This document shows, one piece after another, positions 1 to 10,110 of a stretch of 64,000 nt of DNA. Source of the DNA: Phoebastria nigripes (lineage: Eukaryota > Chordata > Aves > Procellariiformes > Diomedeidae); assembly GCA_035582835.1 (NCBI GenBank), contig JAYKAV010002766.1, positions 3,782,685 through 3,846,684 on the forward strand, read 5' to 3'. Made by a program: the position numbers and the translations under genes. Positions within the stretch are counted from its first letter, which is position 1. Each line of letters starts with the position of its first letter. The notes below the pieces were generated by a model, which did not search any database, was not told the origin of the DNA, and saw only the letters and a program-made list of their open reading frames with translations.

Positions 1-1159
1 CAGCAGTAGTGTTAACATCTTGTACTGCACACCTACTGCACTTTTTTAATTACTCTCATTTTTTTGCAGTTGAAAGGGGAAAAAAAAAAAAAAAAAAAGA
101 CACAAAAGTCACAATAAGGATATGTCTATCAGAAAAATACCATAAGAGCCAGCAATTCCCACGGTATGAAATGGAAATGTGGTGAACAATATTCTCCGCC
201 TATTTAGTGCATGTGCAGATGTCTACACGCAAGTGAGTATCGAGGGCCTGGCACAACAGAAGCCTGATCTGCAACTGCACCATGTTATATACCAATAATA
301 TACCACATTACTCTATTTTCATTGCCTTTTCAAAGCTTTCAATTTCAGAACTGATTTAAGCAAATATTTTCTTACTTGAAATTACTGGTTAGATAATTTG
401 GATGATTCGGATTAACAATTCTAAACCTATAGGTCACCTGCAGCCTCTAATTTATCTTGAATGACTGGTCACCAAAGTTAAAAAGTTAACTAAGCACAAC
501 TACTGGTCATTACCCTAACTCAGAAAAATCTTGCTCTTGGTATCTGTTTTCTGGGTTCTTTCCCCATCACGTGGTTAGCAGATACGTGTGATACATTACC
601 ATTGGACAAAGCCACGTTTTGGAAAGAAGGCAATCAAGAACAGCAGGTATCTAACTCACTATGCCTTCCTAAATTGCCCATGGGAACAGGTCTGCCACAA
701 GATGGCAGAGGGCCAGATGAACTGTCACTGCAGAATGCAGTTAAGCAGTCCTCTCTTACACCATAATTAAAATAATTAACAAGAGCTAATGTTCTAGATG
801 TCACTTTACTTCCCAGACCTCTTTTAGTGCTGCCTTGCAAATTACTTACTTTGTGAAAAAGCTTTGCAGAACTGTGCCCTGAATGTCCGCCTGTAAGTTT
901 AAAACTAAACTATTCCTTCTTGATCTTTAAATAATTATAAGGGAAAGTAACAGCCAGAGCAACAACAGCTGCTAGAATATTATTTTCAAGTTGATATTAG
1001 TGAAAATTCAATTAATGTAGTACTCACAAAGAAAAGATTAAAGAGGGAGGGAAAATGCCAGACAAGCTCTGGTATTACATAGGTTAGCAAGAATAGGAAG
1101 TTCAAAGCCAAGGATGGTAAAATACCGAGAATTGAATCTCTGTATTTGTCTCTGTTAGT
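1..1159. other. Unassigned non-coding sequence
   Basis: Only a 19-base A run (80-98) stands out here. Short open frames, such as one at 588-770, have no recognisable motif. I see no gene or repeat that I can name. Confidence 0.6.
80..98. repeat. Poly(A) tract, A19
   Basis: An uninterrupted run of 19 A follows GGGG and precedes GACAC. It is a simple homopolymer with no LINE or pseudogene body recognisable upstream. Confidence 0.9.
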
Positions 1160-1334
1160 GGTCAAAAGACTGGAACAGGTTGTCCAGAAAGGCTATGGAG
1201 TCTGCATCTGTAGAGATACTCAAAACCTCACTGGACACGGTTCCTGGGAAACCTGCTCTAGGTGACCCGCTTGAGCAAGAGGTTGGGCTAGATGATCTCG
1301 AGAAGACCCTTCCAACCTAAACGATTCTGTGAAT
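1160..1334 (+). mobile_element. CR1 LINE, 5'-truncated 3' end
   Basis: The segment reads like the last part of an avian CR1. It has the TGGAACAGGTTG...CCAG stretch that encodes the end of ORF2 (W-N-R-L-type motif). The 3' untranslated region follows, with GGGCTAGATGATCTCGAGA, CCTTCCAACC, and a short ATTCTGTGA terminal motif near 1323-1333. CR1 elements prime at this 3' end and are usually cut short at the 5' end, which fits the piece of about 175 bp. It is moderately diverged and codes for nothing. The 5' boundary is approximate. Confidence 0.9.
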
Positions 1335-2306
1335 CCTTTAAAACTCAGTGGTGTTTGGGAGCTTTAAATGAATGGCGAATAGCAAAGATGACAATATGAT
1401 GTGGTAAGGATTATCCTATCCAACCTTGTGCAATTCTTATAAAGCCCAGGTGGGACTGCTGTGCCTGAGTTTGAGGAGGACAGAAACTATTTTGACTTCA
1501 GACCCACAGCAGTACTTAACAATCAAATTGGTCGAGGAGGAGTCAAGATTTCAGATTTTTTCCTGTGACGTAATCAGGTGAAGAAAAGTGACATGAAAAA
1601 GACTGTAGTTCTGGATGTGTTCTCCTTATCGTTAAGAGATCCTTGAAAGAGCTGCTTTGCACGTACAGCTATATACACGCACCCCACCCCCATTCCTTAA
1701 CTCTTGTTATGCCTAAAGAAACCATAAGGTAAGATGTTAGATGAACTTAGAAAAGAGCATAAGAATTGGCAAAGGACTAGTATGAACACTCAGATATGAG
1801 TCAGGGCTACGTTTTTGGTTAAAAATCCCATACTGACAACAGGCACGTGGTCAAATATACCTACATAAGCACACCTCCTGGAGGAATTTACTCAGAGACA
1901 AACATTTCCAACATTAAGTCCTAAATTAAGATGCCGACAGAATGAAAAATGAGAATAGAAGGAATTAGGCCTGGATGATTCAGAAAGTACATATTGTCTT
2001 GCTGTCACTTGTACAATGGCTCTGGCATACCAAAACGGCCCAGGAAGCCTTAAAAAGTATTACCACAGCTGGCAAAACTTATCAATAGAGTAAATCTCTA
2101 ACAAGCCCAGATTTAAGTGGCAGAATTTGGGAAGCTCCACAAACCAGAAACATTTGTACACCTGGGTGGAGGGTGAGGGGGGGAAGGCAGGGCACATGCA
2201 TGTGGGCATGCATTTATTTACTTGTTTACTACAATCAGAAAGTAAGTAGATAAGAANATGAACACTGTTAACATAAAAAGTACTCCAGTCCAGTAAATCT
2301 CTCTAG
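1335..2306. other. Unassigned non-coding sequence
   Basis: No open frame or repeat family is recognisable. A short CATGCATGTGGGCATGCAT alternating purine/pyrimidine stretch lies near 2196-2214. Its right edge is the target-site copy of the LTR insertion that follows. Confidence 0.55.
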
Positions 2307-2311
2307 ATTAG
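2307..2311. repeat. Target-site duplication ATTAG, left copy
   Basis: ATTAG lies immediately before the TGTGATGG end of the LTR and recurs exactly at 3330-3334 after the ...AATACA end. A 5-bp duplication is typical of ERVL-type (class III) retroviral integrases and of some other LTR elements. Confidence 0.9.
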
Positions 2312-2489
2312 TGTGATGGGTTAACCCTGGATGGATGCCAGGTGCCCACCAAGCTGCTCTATCGCTCCCCCTCTTCAACTGGATAGGGGAGAGAAAATAT
2401 AACGAAAGGCTTGTGGGTCGAGACAAGGACAGGGAGATCACTGAGCAATTACCGTCACGGGCAAACCAGACTCAACTTGGGGAAATTGA

Positions 2490-2500
2490 TTTATTTTATT
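2490..2500 (-). promoter_or_regulatory. Overlapping poly(A) signals in LTR
   Basis: The minus strand reads AATAAAATAAA, which is two overlapping AATAAA hexamers. They lie about 600 bases downstream of the TATA-like box, as expected for the end of an LTR R region. Function is inferred from position. Confidence 0.65.
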
Positions 2501-2603
2501 ACCAATCAAATCAGAGTAGGATAATGAGAAATAAAAACAAATCTTAAAACACCTTCCCCCCATCCCTCCCTTCTTCCCAGGCTCAACTTCACTCCTGATT
2601 TCT

Positions 2604-3098
2604 CTACCTCTTCCCTCCGAGCAGCGCAGGGGGACAGGGAATGGGGGTTGCAGTCAGTTCATCACACATTGTCTCCACCACTCCTCCCTCCTCACACTCT
2701 TCCCCTGCTCCAGCATGGGCTCCCACCCACGGGAGACAGTCCTCCATGAACTTCTCCAACGTGGGTCCTTCCCACAGGCTGCAGTTCTTCACAAACTGCT
2801 CCAGCATAGGCTCCTCTCCACAGGGTCAGAGCTCCTGCCAGGAGCCTGCTCCAGCACAAGCTCTCCACGGCTGTCCTTCAGGCACATCCACCTGCTCCGG
2901 CGTGGGGCCCTCCATGGGCTGCAGGTGGGTATCTGCAGCACCATGGACCTCCATGGGCTGCACAAGCACAGCCTGCTTCACCATGGTCTTCACCATGGGC
3001 TGCAGGGGAACCTCTGTTCCGGCGCCTGGAGCACCTCCTCCCCCTCCTTCTTCACTGACCTTGGTGTCTGCAGAGTTGTTTCTCTCGCACATTTTCAC
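2604..3098 (-). pseudogene. Long reading frame inside the LTR, with 15-residue repeats, one stop
   Basis: On the minus strand this frame is open for about 165 codons except for one TGA at 2828-2826. The first ATG is at 3092, about 50 bases past the TATA-like box; the frame ends at 2604. The upper part has a glycine run and Pro/Gln/Met-rich repeats containing LQPM and EGPTPEQ. After the stop come two clear 15-residue (45-bp) units at 2816-2772 and 2771-2727, both of the form xPxLExFxxxCxxW, then a Gly/Ala/Glu-rich tail. I know no family for it. It may be an LTR-carried accessory protein, or a GC-rich repeat that happens to stay open. The stop suggests this copy is dead. Location inside the LTR, downstream of the promoter, recalls LTR-encoded proteins of some retroviruses, but no homology is claimed. 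Confidence 0.45.
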
Positions 3099-3325
3099 TC
3101 CTCTCTTCTGGCTGCTGTTGCACAGTAGTTTTTTCCCCTTCTTAAATATGTTATCACAGAGGCGCTACCACGGTCGCTGATGGGCTCGGCCTTGGCCAGT
3201 GGCGGGTCCGTCTTAGAGCCGGCTGGCGTTGGCTCTATTGGACACAGGGGAAGCTTCCGGCATCTTCTCACAGAAGCCACCCCTGTAGCCCCTACAGCTA
3301 CCAAAACCTTGCCACGCCAACACAA
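3095..3325 (-). other. Second open frame across the LTR promoter region
   Basis: A 76-codon minus-strand frame covers almost all of the region upstream of and across the TATA-like box. It ends in a TGA at 3097-3095 that overlaps the upstream end of the next frame. It starts at a non-ATG codon and contains the TATA-like box, so a TATA-driven message would carry only its last few codons. It could still be read from transcription entering from outside. I consider it probably fortuitous. Confidence 0.2.
3141..3150 (-). promoter_or_regulatory. TATA-like box of the LTR
   Basis: The minus strand reads CATATTTAAG, followed by a purine-rich AAGGGGAAAAAAC stretch. It lies about 180 bases into the LTR. 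A start site roughly 25-30 bases downstream, near 3115, would precede the ATG at 3092. This is a motif-based inference. Confidence 0.5.
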
Positions 3326-3329
3326 TACA

Positions 3330-3334
3330 ATTAG
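3330..3334. repeat. Target-site duplication ATTAG, right copy
   Basis: This exactly matches 2307-2311 and directly follows the AATACA terminus of the LTR, which fixes both element borders. Confidence 0.9.
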
Positions 3335-6300
3335 GAAACCCTGTCAAGTAGCTGTCAACACCAAAGCTAGGCATGCAAATTAAATGTAAGCTCAAGGATG
3401 AAACAAAAATCTCCAGTGAATCAATAACTTCACAGTGTTTGGGCTTTGTTCCTTTTTTGAGGGGTGGGGTAAAATATTGATAAGGTTTTTAATAATTGTT
3501 GCATTTCCATTTATTAGCTCCTTAAGACACCACTATTGAGAAGATGGCATAACAACCAGGATTAACTAAGCCAATTGACTAGTCCTTTGGAAGAGTGTCT
3601 GCAGATGCTAAAGAAGAGCTCAGGAGACAGGAACACTACGTACTTGGATAAATTTTCCCCTAATGCTAACATAAGATTAATACTTTTGTGCGTATTCCTC
3701 CAAAACTGTGTCTTTTACAACAAATAAAGTGTGACAAAGGTTTTTAAATCTTCTTTATCTGGCAGTGAGTACTTCAAGAGATGGATATGCCATCATCATT
3801 TGCCCTGCTCACCCACACAAACACACCGCTTTTCCAGACACTACAAAGTAGTGTGCTAGTCTAGCAGTAACACATGATCTCAGTGATTAGGTGTATGACA
3901 CTTAAGCGGAAGTTACTAGCATGTGTATCCTACATGATGGGCAAAACGTCCCTGGTGTCTCAGAGAAGACCAAACCTCCCACTGATAGTAACCGTTTCTC
4001 ATGAGGGTNCAGAGCTAGCTTCTAGCCCTGAAGGAAAATGCCACAGGTGCTTTTCAGCCGCTGGTGGTAAAGAACAGTCACAGAGCAACAGAACAGACTA
4101 GAGCTCTAATTCAGATAGGGATGACTGGGAGGAATTGGACAAAGACCAATGAATGGAAAGAACTTGTCTCTGCTCATAAAACATAAAGGCATCTGGGAGA
4201 TGGGTCATTTTCTCAAAAATGGGCCAGGAGTTTGACAAAGCAGTGTCACTAAGCCAAGAGCTGCAAGGAGTTTGGCACTGGATCAACATACCCAGGCAGA
4301 GAGACTGCAGACACACTCACAGTGAACTCAGAAATATAATGGAATGAAGCATTAACTAAAGCCTAAAGCACTGCCCTCCACAGGGAGGTAGTGCAATAAC
4401 TGGCATGTAAATGTGTCCATGGTGGATGAAGGAAGTAGTCACAAGATCAATCAAGCAAAATTATTTGGCTCCAGAAAGCATGATTTGCATGAATAAAATA
4501 AAATTATTGCATGCTTTGGAAATTAAAGGCCTTCTTTACTTAGTGCAAAAGCTAATTATAGTTACTGGAGATGTTTGCTATTTACTCATAATAAGCACCT
4601 TGATGCAGCATAATTAAAATGACTGCCAGCTCATGGGTGTTGACATGCATTAGTAAGGACCATTTCCATGTCTGTGAACCCTTGTAAAAGAACCGCTGAG
4701 TTGAATCACACATGCAGGTTGCCCTCCTACATGCCAGAAATGCCGAACTCACACAGGGTTTCTACTCATACAGTGAGAAGGATGCTTCTTTACTGGATGT
4801 TCCAGAGTTGTGATCAACACAGAAAGCATTCATTGACCCACTGGCCAAACAATATTTCAAGACCATACTCAGTGACACAGCAGTGGCAGCAGCTGTAAGC
4901 CTCCGCTCCATTGGAAGCCTGCTACCAACAGTCACCCATAGTGGGGAGGCACGGCACCAACAGAAACAGACAAGTTCAGGTACCCCAAACAGCATAGTGA
5001 TGCTGGCAGCACAAAAGGTTTGACGCCAAAATATTCAAGATCTGAGAGAGGAGGAACTCATGTTAGGCACTACCTGCTAACACTTCGTTCAAGGATTGAA
5101 GCAGCAACAAAATTTCTGTTTAGGTGCTCTGATGATTTTCCTTGCCTCATTAAGTACAATGCTTTCACAATTATTTGGCCCACATAAGCCGAGAATGTGC
5201 ATCAAATTTAATTCTTTAATCATGGTCATAACAGTTACTCATTTGAGATTCTGAGATGAAAGTAAAATGAAGGAGCAGACCATCCTTTTTCCTAGAGTAC
5301 AAGGATTCCTAATCTGTAGGAAGCCCATTATGAATTCTGCCTCCCTCTTTCTCTTTGTGTATTAAATAAAATCATAAATCCCTACAGACATATGCACTGG
5401 AGTTGCAGTAAAGTTCCCTTCCACAAGATCAAGAATTTTAATAAAAGACATAAATTCTGTTTCAGCCTTGTATCACAGCGGCAGCTTCTCAGTGCCCAGA
5501 TCACTGCATGGTTAAAATGGAAAATGGAAAATATTCTACCGCAAACCTGTCTAGACTTCACATTAAATATCAGGCCATTGCTTCATTTTGAAGGTAGGTT
5601 TATTTTATTCTTCAATAATTTTTAGCAACTTAGAAAGTTTGCTAAAGTAAAATGTATAGCACTTTTGGAAGGGAGTTAAGCTGTCATTTTTAAAAGCACA
5701 AGCAGCATGCCATAGGAACACTCAGGTAAGAGTCTACCTCAGACCAAACTGTAAAAGTTTGCATTACATATTGAAAACAGTAATGCAGGAGCTTTTCACC
5801 TGTAATTAGTTTTTTTTTCAAGATGTATATTTATGCACTTGCTTCCCCCCCACCATGAATATTACAAAATAAACTACTAATCTGTACTTTCAAAATAATA
5901 CTTTTCCAGAGTTTCACCACACCGTTATGAACAATGCCAGTTCACATATGAAGAATAATATAAGCAACTCTTGAGTATACAAATCCCTTTTTTAAATTCC
6001 TATAGAACAATAGCGTAAGTATCTGATGTACCATCAACTTACAAATCCAAAAGGCTGATTAAGGTTCCATAGAATTTTACTTACAGAACTCACTTTAGCC
6101 AGAAAGCATAGTATTAACAGAACTCACTCTCTCATTAGGGGGTGGGGGAAGCTGGAATGTCATCTTTCAAAATTATCCGAGTGTCAAAATAAATCCACAA
6201 CTATTTTTTTCATATTTTAAACTCATAAATGATCTCATGGAATCATGTGCTTCTCTTTATTGTCTGGCATCATATGCCCTATCAACTGTAAAAAAATAAG

Positions 6301-8059
6301 AACACAACATAGTTATATCTTCATAGTGTAGTAACACAATGTTGTTTAATAAAATTATTCAGTTTTATGTGTAATTTTAGTGGTCCACCCATTTAGAATT
6401 CTGTGCAGCTAAATAAATCACAATACCTGTTAAATCAGCGCACCACATGCAAACTGACGTTATTTTCTCACTAAAGAAAAAGGATCTTATAGTATTAAAG
6501 AAATCCTAAAAGCGGCTTTTTCCTCTCAGAGCTGTTATTAATATTATCCTATGATTTCTTCATAGATAGCAATTTCAATGCAAAACAGAGCTTTACTTTA
6601 TACATGTGGAATCTATTTCACTATACAAATTCAATGACATCAAAATCAATGACAGCAAAAACCTCAGTTAACTAGCAATGAAGACAGAGGGGTCTCTCTT
6701 CAAATCCTGAGAATGAATGAAAGAATATTCATTAGGACATCTTTATCAAGAACATAACATTTTCTAATATGGCTTTCAACTTTCTCACTATGCCTGGGTC
6801 TTTAACGAAATCCATTGGGAGCAGCAACACAAAAAGTTTACTAAAAGCTGCTCTACTGAACTACTGCCGATTGCACCGTGGATATGGTAGCTTACTTTTC
6901 AAAGGCAGGCTCATCACTTACAGTTTGTTATTCTACACTGGGGGCAACTGCCCCAAAGTGATAAACCTGCCCTGTGGTTTCTATAGTGCAATTCAAAATG
7001 GTGGCGCTCAACTCATTTGCCATCTTTAACTGAATAGATGGCACTGAGGATCAAATGGCAATCTCTTGAAAGCAACAGAATAATGAAATTAACCCTGGAG
7101 CTTGTTGAGCCACTGAGATCCTTTAATATATGAGCTATTTTGAAAATGCCTTTACGCCCTGCACTTAGTAAACTGAGAGAGAAACTAACTCTGAGGGTAA
7201 TTTTAACTGTTTAAAACCACTGTAATACATAATTACAAGCACTGGCACAAACAACTCATCATTCATTTTGCATTTTTCTTTGACAGTATATCTAATTCTT
7301 TTAGTTTGGTGGGTGGGAACTTTTCAATGGGATTAACACCTCTACATTGCTTTAAGCAAGGTATATGGCTGTAACATATTATTCAACACCATACATGCCT
7401 AACTTTCAAAGTAATGTTCTTATTTAGTAGCTTACATTCCATTTTAATTGAGACACAAATTCCCTGACAGAGGCAGAACACTACACAAGTATACGCAATG
7501 CATGCGCTAAGCCAGAGTCTAGTTTACAAACATACCAATCATGCAGTTAAAACAAATAAAGATATAACTTAAAATAATAAAGATACAAATTCTAAAGACC
7601 CAGTCACAATTAGACAATCTGCACCAGGAACATACAGTTCCAAAAGATTTAATTTGGTATCAGAGGCATGAAAGACAAAACTATGCACTGTACATTCTCT
7701 AAATGGTTAATAATCAAGTCATTTACCTATCTACAGTGGACTAGGATAGCTAGACAACAGTACACGCCTGGTGACATATACTGCAAGTGTGACTTTATTT
7801 CTGCTAAAAGCTAATTACTTTACTGCTATCACAGGCAAAGTGTGGAAAGACAATCACAAGTACTTAGAGAAACTGATGCTAAAGAGTCCACAAGGAACAG
7901 TGCCTTGGCTTTTTCTATCCTGTTGGATAGAGTTACTTTCAAGCCACTCCAATCTCTGTTGGCTCCAGTCTCTTTAAAAATTACAGCTGACAATTGTTTG
8001 ATCATCCATGAGCAACCAGAACTTTTCTAGTAGGAGTAGGCACTCCTATCCAAATCCAC
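3335..8059. other. Unassigned AT-rich non-coding sequence
   Basis: About 4.7 kb without a feature I can name. Open frames are short (at most 86 codons, 6769-7029) and lack motifs. The stretch is mostly unique-looking AT-rich sequence, for example 6950-7300, which is complex and low in repeats. I see no splice-bounded open frame, no LINE match and no RNA gene. Confidence 0.55.
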
Positions 8060-10110
8060 CTTGTCCCCAAAACACTTGCACTGTTAAGCAGGTGAAGGAG
8101 GCTATTAGTAATAAGGAATAATCCGTCAGAAAGTTGAATCGACATCCATATGAGAAAAATGAGAAAGAACAAACTCTAGCAGGTTAAAGGTAAAAACATA
8201 GTATGAGAAGTTAGAACACATGAGGACCAACGTAGTCAATGCATAAAAGCTAAGAGATCCTTTTTCAAACACATGAGAAGCCAAAAACCCGTTAGAGACT
8301 CATGGAAACACTCAGAAAACATAAGGCCACAGCAGAACAAAATAAATTATTTTGAATCCATCTTCACTGTAGAGGAGTTTTATGGCTTTTCATCTTGGAA
8401 TCCATCTTCACAGGGACATGTCATAGGATCTCTTCTCAAGCTGAAGCACAATTACATGATGTTATAGGAAAAAAAACAAACAAAACTGAAGAGCAGCAAA
8501 TCTCCAGCACCAGATGTTATTGGCCCAAAAAGAAATGGAAGTATGGAACAGATGTACTATTACCTGTTGTGTGTAATCTCCCTCTTCCAAAGAAATGCAA
8601 GATGGAAAAGGCTACACTCATTTTTTTAAGCTTTGCAAGGTGATGCAAGTGGTCACAGATTATGATGTCTGACATTAATAACCAGGCAAGCTATTACTAG
8701 GTAAGCAGAAAAACCCCTTTCTATAGCACACTGAGGACATTAGAAATGTGAATGGACTCAAGGACAGAATTCATGGGAGCACAACATACTAAAGAGTTGT
8801 TAAAGACAAAGATGATATTTCTGTCTTAGAAAGTCTCCGGCTCTGGAGTCTGGAAAGAGACCACCAGGGAAATATCACTGTGCACATACCCTGTTACCAT
8901 ACTCTTTCCTAACACTGACATCAGAGGCAGAATACTAAGCTAAGTAACCCTTAGGTCTGATCCAGTACTGCCATCTCCATGTTAGGCACAGTGCAAAACT
9001 ACTTAATATGCACTCATATGATAGGCTGGGGAATGAATATGTAGAATATGTCCTATTAAAAAAATGCCTGAAATTAGCATGGTTCTTTGAGGAAGCCAAA
9101 AGCATGCAGATAAGGGAAATCCAGCCAAAACAAAATTTTCTAAACACATTTTAACAATATCTCAAATCAAAATTTTTTCCAGAAACTACCCAGTTGTCTC
9201 AACAGAGAGTGGTCACTAACAAGTTGTAAAGGATTTGAATTAGGGNTTGTACTGCTCAAACTATTCATAATCTGCAAAAGAGTGAAATGTAAGGTAACTG
9301 TTTGTAGTGATTCAGCAGTTGGCTAACGACAGTTGTAAAAAATAAAAACACATAAAAATAAAAGTTAACTGAAGAATTGCAGGATAATACTTCATAAACG
9401 AGTGATAAAAAGGCTGACAGAATTCAGTGTAAAGTGTAACACAATGCAAAAAGTTACTTAAGTTTACAAATGTTTTATACATATTGACAAGCTCCAAAGT
9501 GGCTATTATCACTCAGGAAAAAGATCTGGGAGTTAGCTGCAGACGGTTTTATGAAAAAATCATGTCTGTTTGCTTAGCAGCAGTCTAAAAGGCAAGTAGA
9601 AGGTTAGGAATTGTTATGAAAGGAATTGAGAACATGAAAAAAAATGACTATGTCACTTTTTAGGAGTTCTTACAAATGTATCTGAAAATGGACACAGTAG
9701 AACTGGGAAAGACACAAAGGTCAATGGAAAATCATGAAGAAACACACGAATGGCTTCCAAAATGGACTGTAAACCTGCAGATGATGGCCAGAGAACAACT
9801 ACTCACTGACTTTCCTAACACAAAAGCCAAAGAGCATGGCAAGAGCCATCTTTGAATATCAGCAGATGGTTTCAATAAGAGCATTGCACATTCTTTGTAT
9901 GAGGCAGAGCTACACCGTGGGACTCACTGGCAGAAGATTCTACACTAAGGGTTTATACATGGACACAAAAAAAGCACCTGGACAAATTCATGGGGGAAAA
10001 AAAAAAATTCCTTTCATCTGTCCTCACACTTTTCCCTAGGCTTCCACTATTGGCCTCTGTGGGAGACAGGATGTTGAGCTAAACGGAGCTTTAGTCTGCT
10101 TTAGTCTTTA
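8060..10110 (+). mobile_element. Ancient CR1/L3-like LINE, ~2 kb, heavily degraded
   Basis: Several landmarks of a CR1/L3 ORF2 occur in order on the plus strand. 8085-8270 resembles the segment before the reverse transcriptase (GTGAAGGAGGCTATTAGTAA, and TATGAGAAAAATGAGAAAGA). A frame from 8264 reads FFKHMRSQKPVRDSW and then YFESIFTVEEF, which fits the F-F-K-x-I...Y-F-x-S-V-F-T part of the family. Near 9510-9600 the frame reads EKDLGV followed by SVCLAAV, the C-terminal block. The 3' region (9830-10110) has AIFEYQQ and the TTGGCCTCTGTGGGAGACAG tail. Many stops and frameshifts are present, so it is long inactive. The exact subfamily is unknown, and the middle (8650-9200) is only weakly recognisable. 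Confidence 0.8.

Larger units (their letters stand above)
2312..3329 (-). mobile_element. Solo LTR of an avian endogenous retrovirus (ERVL-like)
   Basis: The 1018-bp element begins TGTGATGGGTTAACCC and ends AACACAATACA on the plus strand, so both strands show TG...CA termini. It is flanked by a perfect 5-bp duplication (ATTAG). Read on the minus strand it has promoter-type sequence first, a TATA-like CATATTTAAG at 3150-3141, then a long open frame, then overlapping AATAAA poly(A) signals at 2500-2490. No gag, pol or env sequence is attached, so I call it a solo LTR left by recombination. I recognise the sequence as a high-copy bird repeat, but I do not assign a database family name. The 5-bp duplication favours ERVL over ERVK (usually 6 bp). 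Confidence 0.9.

Noticed and set aside
2641..3180. 179-codon plus-strand frame in the first LTR
   Set aside because: It runs antisense to the LTR orientation. It is Ser/Pro/Cys-rich because the minus-strand repeats are open on both strands, and no promoter precedes it.
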